Source: Nitrospirota bacterium
Lineage (GTDB): Bacteria > Nitrospirota > JACRHJ01
DNA length: 64,000 nt
Assembly (NCBI GenBank): GCA_016212105.1
Contig: JACRHJ010000047.1
Span: 1 to 64,000, forward strand
Direction of reading: 5' to 3'
Part shown: piece after piece, positions 44,290 to 52,677 of the stretch
Position numbering within the stretch: the stretch's first letter is position 1
Layout: every line of letters starts with the position of its first letter
Notes under the pieces: model-generated
The model's database searches: none
What the model was told of the DNA's origin: nothing
What the model saw: only the letters and a program-made list of their open reading frames with translations
Position numbers and translations under genes: made by a program

Positions 44290-44561
44290 GCGGACTTCCT
44301 GGACCCCGTGTCAAGCACGGGGCGACGAACAATAACACGTCATTCCCGCGAAAGCGGGAATCCATTGTAAGTCATGAAAGTCAAAATGGACCCCCGTTTT
44401 CACGGGGGTGACATTATAAGAGAAAGAGGCCGACCTGCGTGTCGGTTCCTGATATTAATTGTCGCCCCGTGCTTGGCACGGGGTCCAGGAAGTTGTAGTT
44501 GCCTGATTCATCGGGCGTCTTCTTCAGTAAGGGCCGACACGCGCTTCGCTTGGTACGGCCC
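44290..44561. repeat. Repeat mosaic
   Basis: The gap between two GT2 genes holds, in order, GACCCCGTGTCAAGCACGGGG (44302-44322), CATTCCCGCGAAAGCGGGAA (44341-44360), CCCCGTTTTCACGGGGG (44392-44408), CCCCGTGCTTGGCACGGGG (44464-44482) and a GGGCCGACAC...GGTACGGCCCC element (44531-44561). No gene is visible. Confidence 0.8.
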
Positions 44562-45275
44562 CTACAATAACCCCAGTATCGCCTTTATCTTGAGTATCCA
44601 GACGACCGCGAGCGCCTCGAACACGATGCCCTTGTTCATCTTGGAGTGGCCCTGCGCCCGCTCGGTGAAGACGATGGGTATCTCCTTCAGAGTGTACCCC
44701 TTGTTCTGGCAGAGGAAGCTCATCTCTATCTGGAACGAGTAGCCGTCCGAGTGCACCCGGTCGAGGTCGATGGATTCCAGCACCTCGCGGCGGAAGCACT
44801 TGAACCCGCTGGTGCAGTCGATCAGCTTCAGGCCGGTAATCGTCCGGGTGTATACGCTCGCCCCGTAGGACAGCATCAGCCGCTTGATGGGCCAGTTGAG
44901 TATCCTGACGCCTCCGACGTAGCGAGAGCCGACCACGACGTCGGCGTCTTTAACCGCCGCGAGGAAGTTCGGCAGCTCGGCCGGGTCGTGCGAGTAGTCC
45001 GCGTCCATCTCGAAGACGTAGTCGTACTTCTTGGAGATTGCGTACTTGAACCCCTCGATGTACGCGGAGCCCAGCCCGAGCTTGCCCGCCCTGTGCTTCA
45101 CGTGGACGCGCGGGTCTTTCGCGGCCATCTCGTCCGCGAGCCTCCCAGTCCCGTCGGGCGAGTTGTCGTCCACGACGAGGACCTCGATGCCCTCCGCGCG
45201 CGACAGGATGTCGGCGACTATCGTCTCTATGTTGTCCCGTTCGTTGTACGTCGGGATGATTACGAGGGCTTTCAT
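44562..45275 (-). CDS. Polyprenol monophosphomannose synthase-like GT2 enzyme (Dpm1 type)
   Basis: The 237-aa product is a single GT-A domain of the Dpm1 class: MKALVIIPTYNERDNIETIV at the start, VLVVDDNSPDGTGRLADEMA, FEMDADYSHDPAELPNFLAA and VVGSRYVGGVRILNWPIKR. The lack of C-terminal membrane helices resembles bacterial Ppm1-like synthases that make polyprenyl-phosphate mannose. It could feed the GT-C type proteins of this cluster or the TMTC-like protein at 3317-5047. Upstream lies a CACGAA array. Confidence 0.88.
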   Translation of the reverse strand: MKALVIIPTYNERDNIETIVADILSRAEGIEVLVVDDNSPDGTGRLADEMAAKDPRVHVKHRAGKLGLGSAYIEGFKYAISKKYDYVFEMDADYSHDPAELPNFLAAVKDADVVVGSRYVGGVRILNWPIKRLMLSYGASVYTRTITGLKLIDCTSGFKCFRREVLESIDLDRVHSDGYSFQIEMSFLCQNKGYTLKEIPIVFTERAQGHSKMNKGIVFEALAVVWILKIKAILGLL

Positions 45276-45280
45276 ATAAT

Positions 45281-45327
45281 AACGTGTTCCGTGTTCCGTG
45301 TTTCGTGTTCGTGTTCGTGTTCGTGAA
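45281..45327 (-). repeat. CACGAA-type array upstream of the Dpm1-like gene
   Basis: Read on the minus strand this is CTTCACGAACACGAACACGA extended by AACACGGAACACGG units and ending ACACGTTATT, six bases before the ATG at 45275. It is the longest array of the family in the window. Confidence 0.8.
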
Positions 45328-45334
45328 GAGCACT

Positions 45335-45425
45335 TACCCCCGGCCCCTCTCCCACTACGGGGAGAGGGGAGCAAACCTCTTAACCCTCTCCCTTCAATGG
45401 GAGAGGGCAGGGTGAGGGTTGGTTT
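45335..45425. repeat. CCCCTCTCC-type repeat pair
   Basis: CCCCTCTCCCACTACGGGGAGAGGGG (an inverted repeat) is followed by CCCTCTCCC...GGGAGAGGG at 45384-45408. It is the same family as 14744-14815 and 59412-59450. Confidence 0.8.
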
Positions 45426-45429
45426 GCCC

Positions 45430-46236
45430 CTACTTCTGGCAGAGGGCTATCAAATCGAGCCCCCTGTCCGCGTCCTCGTTCGTGACGTTGAAGTCGTCCG
45501 CGGTTATCTCGGCAGCCGGGCCCATCTTCTCCGTGCGCTCGTTGACCTTCTCGAACGCCTTCAGGTAGAGCGGCTTTATCATCCCGCGCGGCACGAAACG
45601 CCTGAGCCTCAGGAAGTCGAGCCAGAGTATCTTCCTGGCGAAGCCCTGCTCCTCGGCTTTGAGCGCCATGTACCGCTCGCTGCCGAACAGGCCCATGACG
45701 AGCACTTCCTTAAATACCTTGCGGAGCGCCTTCTCGAGCTCGGCCGCGCTGAACTCCTTGTAGTGGTACGGGTTCACGCCGTCTATCATCATCTTGCGGT
45801 TCGGCGTGGCGATGATGGCCTGGCCGCCGGGCCGGAGGACCCGCGCGGTCTCCCGCACCGACTTCATGTAGTCCTTGACGTGCTCCAGCACCTGCGAGCT
45901 TATCACGACGTCGAAGGAGCCGTCCGGGAAGGGCAGGTCGGTCGCGTCTCCCTTGACGAAGTACAGGTTCTTCTTCGCGTACTTTGCGCGCGCGTGTTCC
46001 ACGAGCGACATCGAGACGTCGAGGCCGGTTATCTCCCTGGCCTCCTCCGCGAGGTAGTACGTCCCGTACCCCTCGCCGAAGCCTATCTCCAGGACCTTCT
46101 TGTCCTTCGTAAACCCGTTGAAGTACCTGTAGGCCGCGACGTGTCGCATGAAGAGCGGCGTTATGTTGTCGTGGTCCGGGCTTATTACCTCGCCGGTTAC
46201 GTCTATCATGCTTTGTGGATTTGCTGCCTGGGACAT
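45430..46236 (-). CDS. Class I SAM-dependent methyltransferase
   Basis: The 268-aa product has motif I KVLEIGFGEGYGTYYLAEEA at about residues 47-66, an acidic loop (ITGLDVSMSLVEHAR), FPDGSFDVVISSQVLEHVKD and RVLRPGGQAIIATPNRKMM. It belongs to the UbiE/COQ5-like fold often found in sugar-modifying loci. An alternative start is MIDVTG at 46209; neither has a strong Shine-Dalgarno. Substrate unknown. Confidence 0.82.
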   Translation of the reverse strand: MSQAANPQSMIDVTGEVISPDHDNITPLFMRHVAAYRYFNGFTKDKKVLEIGFGEGYGTYYLAEEAREITGLDVSMSLVEHARAKYAKKNLYFVKGDATDLPFPDGSFDVVISSQVLEHVKDYMKSVRETARVLRPGGQAIIATPNRKMMIDGVNPYHYKEFSAAELEKALRKVFKEVLVMGLFGSERYMALKAEEQGFARKILWLDFLRLRRFVPRGMIKPLYLKAFEKVNERTEKMGPAAEITADDFNVTNEDADRGLDLIALCQK

Positions 46237-46257
46237 TGATTGATTACCTTGCTGCCT

Positions 46258-46458
46258 TTTGTAGGGGCGCAGTTACTGCGCCCGTGATTATTTTGTTTGT
46301 CTCCCCGTGCTTGACACGGGGTCCAGGAATTATGAACTTCCTGGATTCCCGCCGGAGTTTACCCCGGTATGCCTAAAGCCGGGGCGGGAATGACGGTCAA
46401 ATGCAATTTCGACCGGCGTTGCACGGTGCAAAACCCGGCGCGCCGGGGGCGTCGCGCC
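46258..46458. repeat. Repeat mosaic between the methyltransferase and YfhO genes
   Basis: GTAGGGGCGCAGTTACTGCGCCC (46261-46283), CCCCGTGCTTGACACGGGG (46304-46322) and a GGATTCCCGCC...GGCGGGAATGAC unit (46344-46394) occur together. No gene is seen on either strand. The long plus-strand open frame that begins here is antisense to the YfhO gene. Confidence 0.8.
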
Positions 46459-48942
46459 CTACGAAATACCACGAACGAAAAACATGGACACGGACCCAAG
46501 CCTTTGCCTGGCAGCCCCTATCCCCTTCTTCCTGTACACCGGCAACAAAACCACGCCGGCGAGGAACAGGAGCGCGGTAATCGACATCGCCGCCCCAACC
46601 TTGAACGTGGCCGGAGAGAACTCCATCACGACTTTATGTTCCCCCGCTGGCATCGCTATGCCACGGAGCGCGTAGTCGGTGCGGTATACCTGCGTCTCCT
46701 TGCCGTCCACGTAGGCCTTCCAGCCGGGGTACCAGACCTCGGATATAACCATGAACGAGTTCGCGGGCGAGCTGACGTCCAGCTCCATGCGGTCCGCCTC
46801 GTAGGACGTGATGCTGACCCTCTGCGCCGAGAGGTCCGCGCCCTGGTCGAAGGGGGCGTCGCCCCCGACGTCCTCGGTGACCACCGCGACCTGGGCCGGG
46901 ACGAAGCGCCGGTCGGCCAGGACGGTCAGCGCCTGATTGTCGTTCTCCAGACGCCAGAGGTCGCTGACGAGGTACGCCCTCGGCGCGGCCGTCTTGTTTC
47001 TGTAGAAGTATATCTCCGTGTCGTCAAGAAGCTCGTACTTCTTCGCCAGCTCCGCACGCGCCTCCGGCTCCGGGTAGTTCAGGAAGTCGTACTGCGGCTC
47101 CTTGGGGAGCATCAGGTACCTCGCGTTCAGCAGGTCGAGGGTCGAGTTACCGAAGTTTATCGTCCCGAGCAGCTTGTTGATGTTCTCGAGGTTCGCCGCA
47201 TGGTAGCCGGTCAGCGCCTGGAGGCGGTGGAACAGCAGCTCGTTGTTCGTCACGAGCGAGAACACGCGGAACTGCCCTCCCTTGTCCGCCTTCATGTACT
47301 TTATCTCCGGGGACTCCCGGAAGTACACGCTCTCGATGGAGGACGTCGGGACAACCTTGATGAACTCCCAGCCTATGCTCCAGAGGTCGGCGAGGATGAA
47401 TGCCGAGACCGCGAGCGTCAGGTATTTTACACCGAGTATGCCCCTCCTGTAAACAAAAAGCAGGACGAGCGAGACGGCCAGCAGGGCCAGGAACACGAGC
47501 GCGTTGTCCATGAAGAAGCCGAACCGGGTCATCAGGTCGCCGTATTCGCCCCAGAGCATCTCCCGCACCGTCTCGAAACCGAGGAGCCAGGATGTGACAG
47601 AGGCCGGGTTCGTGACGAAGTACAGCGAGACCGCGAGCATGACTACGAGCGCGCCGCAGCCCGCGAGGATGAACTTCATCAGCCCCCCGCCGGTGCGCGC
47701 CTCGTCCGCGTCGAGCAGGTACTGCATCCCCTGCGCGGACATTACAGCGACCGCGAGCGGTATCAGTATCATGATGGCGTACGGCACCCGGAAAATGGAG
47801 AAGCCGGGCACGAGCTTGTAGACCAGATAGTACAGCGGGTTGAACCCGCCGAGCGCGAGGAAAGCCGCGAGAAGCGCGAGCCCGAAGAACGCCTTCGTGT
47901 AGATGTTGCGCCGGAAGAAAAGCGCGATGAGCGCGAGCACCGCCCCGAACACGCTCAGGTAGTCTATCGAAAGCCTCAGCCCTATACGCCCCTTGTAGAA
48001 CGGGTCGGACGTCGTCGGGGTCAACGGACCGTAGTCCTTGCCCCATCCGAACGGGTTCCGGAGCAGAAGGTACAGCATGTCCTCCGGCGGCTGGGAGAAG
48101 GACGTAGCAAACTCATAAGACGACGCGCCGACTATGCCGCCCTTACGCTCGGTGTGGCCCCTGTACTCCCACGCAGGTACCAGTATCACGGCATAGAGCA
48201 TAATGCCAAGCAGGAAGGCGTACCCGAAACCGAGCGCGCCCCTGCCCGCCCACTTTATGCCGTTGGAACGGACGCCGGCCGCGACCCGGAAGAGGAAGAA
48301 GAAAAGCAGCGTGATGCCGCAGTAGAACAGTATCTGGACGTGGCTCGCATAGAACATCAGCCCGACCATCAGCCCCATCAGTGTCATGTTGTAGAACGGC
48401 TTCTCGTCCAGGCCCCGGTCGAGGAACAAGAGGCCCAGCGGCAGGTACGTTATCGTGAATATCTTTCCGCCGTGTCCGGGATAAATGAGCGATATGTAAT
48501 GCGCGGCGAACATGAACAGCAGACCGCCGACGAACGACGCCTGACGCGAGAGCTTCGTGTGCCGCAGGAACGCGAACATGAAGCAGCCCATCAGGAACGT
48601 GTGCAGGACGTAGACGTAGGACATCGAGAAGTCGTACGGCAGGACGAAGAAGAGAAGAGAGCCGGGGTAGAAGAACGGGAACGAGAAGCTCGCCAGAAAC
48701 GGCATGCCCGCGAATATGTAGGGGTTCCAGAGCATAAGCGAACGCGTGGACAGCATCTCGTCCACAGCCATCTTCTGCACCGGATAGGCCGCGCCCATCG
48801 TGTCCGTAGAGAACGCAAAGTTGCCCGGCACGAGGAACTTCCAGAAGAAGACGTGCGTCAGGACGAAGAACAGCAGGATGTAGAAGCGGTTGTTGAGGCT
48901 GCCGTCAGTTTCGTCTATGAAGAAATCGCGGAACTTGTTCAA
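46459..48942 (-). CDS. YfhO family large membrane protein
   Basis: The 827-aa product has about 12 membrane helices in its first 520 residues. The YfhO signature MLWNPYIFAGMPFLASFSFP lies near the N-terminus, and a soluble C-terminal beta domain follows (EVWYPGWKAYVDGKETQVYR and MPAGEHKVVMEFSP). Members are GT-C-like membrane proteins linked to glycosylation of cell-surface polymers in Firmicutes. The start is set at TTG 48942 (LNKFRDFFIDE), because the longer frame to 49071 translates repeat DNA. It opens the YfhO/methyltransferase part of the cluster. Confidence 0.85.
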   Translation of the reverse strand: MNKFRDFFIDETDGSLNNRFYILLFFVLTHVFFWKFLVPGNFAFSTDTMGAAYPVQKMAVDEMLSTRSLMLWNPYIFAGMPFLASFSFPFFYPGSLLFFVLPYDFSMSYVYVLHTFLMGCFMFAFLRHTKLSRQASFVGGLLFMFAAHYISLIYPGHGGKIFTITYLPLGLLFLDRGLDEKPFYNMTLMGLMVGLMFYASHVQILFYCGITLLFFFLFRVAAGVRSNGIKWAGRGALGFGYAFLLGIMLYAVILVPAWEYRGHTERKGGIVGASSYEFATSFSQPPEDMLYLLLRNPFGWGKDYGPLTPTTSDPFYKGRIGLRLSIDYLSVFGAVLALIALFFRRNIYTKAFFGLALLAAFLALGGFNPLYYLVYKLVPGFSIFRVPYAIMILIPLAVAVMSAQGMQYLLDADEARTGGGLMKFILAGCGALVVMLAVSLYFVTNPASVTSWLLGFETVREMLWGEYGDLMTRFGFFMDNALVFLALLAVSLVLLFVYRRGILGVKYLTLAVSAFILADLWSIGWEFIKVVPTSSIESVYFRESPEIKYMKADKGGQFRVFSLVTNNELLFHRLQALTGYHAANLENINKLLGTINFGNSTLDLLNARYLMLPKEPQYDFLNYPEPEARAELAKKYELLDDTEIYFYRNKTAAPRAYLVSDLWRLENDNQALTVLADRRFVPAQVAVVTEDVGGDAPFDQGADLSAQRVSITSYEADRMELDVSSPANSFMVISEVWYPGWKAYVDGKETQVYRTDYALRGIAMPAGEHKVVMEFSPATFKVGAAMSITALLFLAGVVLLPVYRKKGIGAARQRLGSVSMFFVRGIS

Positions 48943-48957
48943 GGTCGACCCCGTATG

Positions 48958-49110
48958 ATATAAGAAAAGTCCCGCCTTCTTGTAAGAAGGCGGCCCAAGA
49001 ACTTTTGTGAGATATTTTATGTAGGGGCCGACCCGTGTGTCGGCCCCTGCCTTTAGTTGTAGCTGCCCCATTCATGGGGCGTCTCTAAAATCGCCCGATG
49101 AATCGGGCAG
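48958..49110. repeat. Repeat elements before the YfhO gene
   Basis: AAAAGTCCCGCC...GGCGGCCC...ACTTTTG (48963-49008) matches 50572-50612. A GTAGGGGCCGACC...GTCGGCCCC element (49021-49047) and a TGGGGCGTC/CCCGATGAATCGGGC piece follow. No gene. Confidence 0.7.
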
Positions 49111-49926
49111 CTACAAATTAAAACCGTCCCTCCCCAGCACATAAACCGTGCCCAGCACAAACACCTCGCGCAAGACGGGCACGCCGCCCCACGCGGCCTC
49201 GCGGCACTTCCAGCCGTAGCGTATCTCGTGCGACGGCCGGACGAAGTAATGCTTCTCGTGCTGGATGGCAAGGCCGAGCCCGCGCACCAGACGCTCGAAA
49301 CCGCCTATGCTCATCGCCGCGCCGCGTATGCCCTCCACGGCGGCAATTGAACTCTCAGTCTCTCCCGCCGCCCGAAGCACCGGCCCGAGGACCGAGCCAG
49401 GCACCCAGCCGAGGAACGGGACATTCCGGAAGCCCGTCTTCAGCTCCGCCTGCTGGTGGAGGCCGAACGGCGACCAGAAAGGCGGAAAGGTCAACAGTAT
49501 CCGGCCCGAAGGCTTCAGGAGACGGAGCGCGCTCCTCATGAATCCCGCCTTCATCGCCGCCGGTATATGCTCTATAACGTCCCGGAGGACGAGGATGTCG
49601 AACTGGCCGCCAAGCATGTCCACCGCGTCCGGCGCGGTTATGTCCTGCACAATGTAACGGAGGTTAGGACGGCCCGGCTCCCGCCATGCGAACGGCTTTA
49701 TCTCGACGCCCGTGCAGTCCGCGCCCGCGTCCGCGAGCGCGGCGGTGAACCCGCCGTCCCCGCAGCCGACGTCGAGGAGTCTGGTTCCGGAAAGCGGGAC
49801 ATTCCATCCCGCAAGCATCGGCACGTACCAGTCGCGGGCGAGGTTGTACTGGTATGTCCAGTAGTACTCCGCCCACGAGCCGAAATCCTCCGGCCTGAGC
49901 CGCCCCGCCACCGCGCCGCCGGTCAC
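49111..49926 (-). CDS. Class I SAM-dependent methyltransferase
   Basis: The 271-aa product has motif I TRLLDVGCGDGGFTAALADA, an acidic residue in CTGVEIKPF, FDILVLRDVIEHIPAAMKAG and LKPSGRILLTFPPFWSPFGL. The HQQAELKTGFRNVPFLGW part is typical of methyltransferases in polysaccharide loci. GTG 49926 is chosen because it overlaps the stop of the next gene as GTGA (49923-49926), giving translational coupling; a longer frame to 49989 exists. Confidence 0.8.
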   Translation of the reverse strand: MTGGAVAGRLRPEDFGSWAEYYWTYQYNLARDWYVPMLAGWNVPLSGTRLLDVGCGDGGFTAALADAGADCTGVEIKPFAWREPGRPNLRYIVQDITAPDAVDMLGGQFDILVLRDVIEHIPAAMKAGFMRSALRLLKPSGRILLTFPPFWSPFGLHQQAELKTGFRNVPFLGWVPGSVLGPVLRAAGETESSIAAVEGIRGAAMSIGGFERLVRGLGLAIQHEKHYFVRPSHEIRYGWKCREAAWGGVPVLREVFVLGTVYVLGRDGFNL

Positions 49927-50546
49927 AACCCCGCCTTTATGACGAACCGCGTCGCGAAAAGCTCCGGCCAGATCAAAAGCAGCGGCCACGGCATGAAAGT
50001 CGCGGCTGGCTTGACGTCCAGGACGTTGAACCCGGCCTTCCGGAAAAGCTCTGGCGCGGTCTTCCTTGTGAAGAAGCGCAGGTGCGTCCTGTCGAGGATG
50101 CCCGTCTCGGTGTAATCGAACCGGCCGAACAGTAGCCCGAACCGAACACGGAAGTTGGCCACGTTCGGGAGCGACGCCACTATCACGCCGCCATCCGACA
50201 GCAGGGCCTTCATCCTCTTTATCGTGACCTCCGGGTATGCAAGGTGCTCCAGGACGTCCGCGAATATAATCATGTCGTACTGTCCTGAGAGCCGCCCGAG
50301 CACCGCCTCGTCCTCGATACTGCCGACGTACACGTTCTCAAGCCGCTCGCCCGCCTTCTTTGCCGCCTCGGCGTCCATCTCGACGCCCTCGGCCTTCATG
50401 CCGAGGCCCGCCAGGCACGAGGCGAGGTTGCCGGTGTCGCAGCCGACGTCCAGAACACGGCCGCCGGGCGTCGCCCAACTCAGTATCCGCGCGTAGACCG
50501 TCTTCGTGTTCGACGCGTCGACCGTGTAGTCGTATCGGAGGCCCAT
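49923..50546 (-). CDS. Class I SAM-dependent methyltransferase (Methyltransf_23 type)
   Basis: The 207-aa product begins MGLRYDYTVDASNTKTVYAR and has motif I RVLDVGCDTGNLASCLAGLG at about residues 30-49, then YDMIIFADVLEHLAYPEVTI and LSDGGVIVASLPNVANFRVR. The FDYTETGILDRTHLRFFTRK segment is characteristic of Methyltransf_23 enzymes next to GT2 genes. It is coupled to the preceding methyltransferase gene by a 4-base overlap. Confidence 0.85.
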   Translation of the reverse strand: MGLRYDYTVDASNTKTVYARILSWATPGGRVLDVGCDTGNLASCLAGLGMKAEGVEMDAEAAKKAGERLENVYVGSIEDEAVLGRLSGQYDMIIFADVLEHLAYPEVTIKRMKALLSDGGVIVASLPNVANFRVRFGLLFGRFDYTETGILDRTHLRFFTRKTAPELFRKAGFNVLDVKPAATFMPWPLLLIWPELFATRFVIKAGL

Positions 50547-50569
50547 TATCTTAAACGCCGGGGCGAAAG

Positions 50570-50612
50570 GAAAAGTCCCGCCTCTTTGGAAAGAGGCGGC
50601 CCAGAAACTTTT
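50570..50612. repeat. AAAAGTCCCGCC hairpin repeat
   Basis: AAAAGTCCCGCCTCTTTGGA continues into AAGAGGCGGCCC...ACTTTT, an inverted repeat (GCCTCTTT/AAAGAGGC) with a second copy at 48963-49008. On the minus strand it could terminate the GT2 gene transcript. Confidence 0.7.
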
Positions 50613-50618
50613 ATCAGG

Positions 50619-51584
50619 TTAAAACGCAACTCTTCTTATATTCACCCCGCCGGTATACGGCGCGGGTTTGCCCTTCGCCCCCTTGAGTGCGCCCCAGAGG
50701 AAGCCCGCCCCGTAGCCCAGGTGCAGGCTGATGAACAGCCACGGCATGACGAGGAATATCAGCAAATTCCTCCAGCCGTTCGCCCGCGCCTCCAGCCCCG
50801 CGCCGACGGCGAAGACCCCGCACAGGCTAAGATATAATATCGCGGGCAAAAAGTAAACATAGTTATGAATAAAGAGGAGCGATAACGCGTAAAGCAGGAA
50901 CGCCGAAGGCACGACATGCAAAGGTTTAAAACCTTCCGGGTGGGCGTAGTTCTGGTCCATCCGGCCCCGGCCGTAGGTGAAGACCTGCTTGAGGAACAGC
51001 CGGTAGGACGTCCGCTGGCTCCTGTACAGGAACGCGTCCGGGACGTACAGGAACTTGTGGCCCTCCGCCTGGAGCCGGTTCATCAGCTCGTTTTCCTCGT
51101 TCGGGTAGAGGTTCTCGTTGAAGCCGCCCGCGTCCAGGAAGACCTTTCGCCGGAAGCTCATGTTGGCGAGTATCAGGTCGTTCTCTGTCGCGTCCCGCTC
51201 GGCCCCGAGCTTCTTGTACCGGCCCCGGATGGACGAGCCGCCAAAGATGGACGCGAGCGCGAGACCGTACCCCTTCTGCATCAGCGTGTCCGTGTCCGGT
51301 GTGAGTATCGGGCCACCTACCGCCGAGACCGCCGGGTCTTCGTACTTTCCCACGACCATCCGGAACAGCCCTTTCGGCACGAGCGAGTCGTCGTCGAGGA
51401 AGAAGATGATCTCGCCCTTCGCCTGCTCCGCCGCGCGGTTCCTCTGGACGGAGGGCTGCCTGCCTTCGGCGACGATTATCTCCATGAGTTCGGTGGGGTA
51501 GTCCACGGACGAAAGCGGCGCCACGGAGCGGACCTCGCCGCCCGGCTTGACCGGTATGATGATGGAGATAAACGGCAGGGCCAA
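50619..51584 (-). CDS. GT2 family glycosyltransferase with C-terminal membrane helices
   Basis: The 321-aa product starts at TTG (MALPFISIIIPVKPGGEVRS). It shows VAEGRQPSVQRNRAAEQAKG, the DxD-like IIFFLDDDSLVPKGLFRMVV, and NMSFRRKVFLDAGGFNENLY. It ends in membrane helices (residues 220-300). This is a polymer- or lipid-linked glycosyltransferase of the exopolysaccharide type. It is the most upstream gene of the minus-strand cluster, with GGAGG about 10 bases before the TTG. Confidence 0.85.
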   Translation of the reverse strand: MALPFISIIIPVKPGGEVRSVAPLSSVDYPTELMEIIVAEGRQPSVQRNRAAEQAKGEIIFFLDDDSLVPKGLFRMVVGKYEDPAVSAVGGPILTPDTDTLMQKGYGLALASIFGGSSIRGRYKKLGAERDATENDLILANMSFRRKVFLDAGGFNENLYPNEENELMNRLQAEGHKFLYVPDAFLYRSQRTSYRLFLKQVFTYGRGRMDQNYAHPEGFKPLHVVPSAFLLYALSLLFIHNYVYFLPAILYLSLCGVFAVGAGLEARANGWRNLLIFLVMPWLFISLHLGYGAGFLWGALKGAKGKPAPYTGGVNIRRVAF

Positions 51585-51778
51585 TTGGGGCGGAGCCTCC
51601 CGGACGTGAGCGAAATATTCAATTCTATTGGGATATTAGCATATCTATTGGGGGAATATCAAGCGATAATTCATGGTGAGGGCGGGTTTGGTTTTATCGG
51701 GGGCTTTTACGCTGTACTTCATAACGCCCCCCGGCCCCCTCTTATCTTAAGAGGGGGAGTCAGAGGATGGGGCCAGAT
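51585..51778. repeat. Gap with GAGGGGG palindrome
   Basis: A CCCCCTCTTATCTTAAGAGG-type palindrome (51733-51757) matches 2482-2506 and 56555-56580. The remaining sequence shows no gene. Confidence 0.65.
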
Positions 51779-52015
51779 TTATTTCAGGACGTACAGGGCT
51801 TCCTCCCTCATGCACTCTGCGGCGAATGCGAATACCGCCCGAAGCTTGTCAGGGTCGAGCGACGGGTAGTTCTCGATTACCAGCGTCTCCGTCCAGCCTT
51901 CGGCGAAAAGCCCGAGCAGGAACTCTACGGACAGTCGCGTGCCAATGACGACCGGTTTGCCGAGCAGGACGTCAGGGTCGGAGACTATATACCGCCTCCA
52001 GTCTATATCAGTCAT
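51779..52015 (-). CDS. DUF433 domain protein (antitoxin-like)
   Basis: The 78-aa product begins MTDIDWRRYIVSDPDVLLGK and contains PVVIGTRLSVEFLLGLFAEG, then WTETLVIENYPSLDPDKLRAV. This is the DUF433 winged-helix-like family, usually an antitoxin encoded with a DUF5615 PIN-like toxin. No such toxin gene is adjacent on either side, so this copy is an orphan. The frame to 52141 is longer but the ATG at 52015 fits the family. Confidence 0.85.
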   Translation of the reverse strand: MTDIDWRRYIVSDPDVLLGKPVVIGTRLSVEFLLGLFAEGWTETLVIENYPSLDPDKLRAVFAFAAECMREEALYVLK

Positions 52016-52134
52016 TGCGTATCCTCCGGCTGTGCAGGATGTAATCGACAGTGAAATTATATCAGGCGGATGCCGTAGAATAAAGCACATTATTCCTGTC
52101 CATGAGTTAATGCGATATGGTTTAATAAAATTTC

Positions 52135-52166
52135 TTGACATTGTCGGGGGGGGGGGGGGGTATTAT
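52135..52166 (+). promoter_or_regulatory. Promoter with 15-base poly-G tract in the spacer
   Basis: TTGACA (52135-52140) and TATTAT (52161-52166) are separated by 20 bases, of which 52146-52160 are all G. A spacer of 17 would be optimal; loss of three G would give it. Such homopolymers in promoter spacers often vary in length. Confidence 0.55.
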
Positions 52167-52238
52167 TACGAGCAATATTTTCACGTATGGCACGACCCCG
52201 TTCTAAACGATAGCGTGGGCTGCAAGAGATAGTATATG

Positions 52239-52272
52239 AAGCCCACCTCGCGGATGACGTGGTGGGCTTTTT
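52239..52272 (+). terminator. Intrinsic terminator in leader, with competing upstream segment
   Basis: AAGCCCACC (52239-52247) pairs with GGTGGGCTT (52261-52269), followed by a T-run to 52272. GTGGGCT at 52215-52221 can pair instead with AGCCCAC (52240-52246), which would disrupt the terminator. Confidence 0.7.
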
Positions 52273-52311
52273 GTTTTCTAATTCCAATAACAATTGGGGC
52301 ATTAATTGATT

Positions 52312-52554
52312 ATGGATGAGCTAAAAATTATCACTGAGGATTTCTTGTTGATATTACTGAAATGCTCACCATTCATGGTAAGTTGGTGGTGTATGACTAC
52401 GTGGTTTGATTATGTCCCTGGTATATTAACATTACTTATACTGCCTGTGACCTTTGCAGGATATTTAGCGACGGGTGCCTCTATAATTGCATTCTTTGGC
52501 TTTTTGTCAAGCATATTTGGGCTAATTAAAGAGCGCTTGACTATGCGGGGATAA
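52312..52554 (+). CDS. Small uncharacterised membrane protein
   Basis: I do not recognise this 80-aa product (MDELKIITEDFLLILLKCSP...). It has two hydrophobic segments (about residues 9-25 and 28-65) and a basic C-terminus (GLIKERLTMRG). It is AT-rich and lies after the poly-G promoter and attenuator, so it may be a conditionally expressed accessory gene. The start has no clear Shine-Dalgarno; TTG 52306 is also in frame. Confidence 0.5.
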   Translation: MDELKIITEDFLLILLKCSPFMVSWWCMTTWFDYVPGILTLLILPVTFAGYLATGASIIAFFGFLSSIFGLIKERLTMRG

Positions 52555-52677
52555 ATGGTCATGAAGACAAAGCACTAACCCTGCTTAATACGGGCACGCA
52601 TGGGCATGAAGTCATGGCGCTAATGCTAGAAACCCGCCGGCGCTACCGAGTAGCCTGCATCGGCGGCGCCACTGTCC

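Larger units (their letters stand above)
52016..52311 (+). promoter_or_regulatory. AT-rich leader with poly-G promoter and attenuator
   Basis: This region is markedly more AT-rich than its surroundings. It contains a promoter whose spacer is a G15 tract (52135-52166) and a three-segment leader that can form either a terminator or a competing hairpin (52215-52272). A small membrane-protein gene follows. No known riboswitch was recognised. Confidence 0.5.

Noticed and set aside
46369-48963. 864-codon open frame on the plus strand
   Set aside because: It is exactly antisense to the YfhO gene, has Arg/Glu/Val-rich shadow composition and no Shine-Dalgarno; high GC makes such frames.
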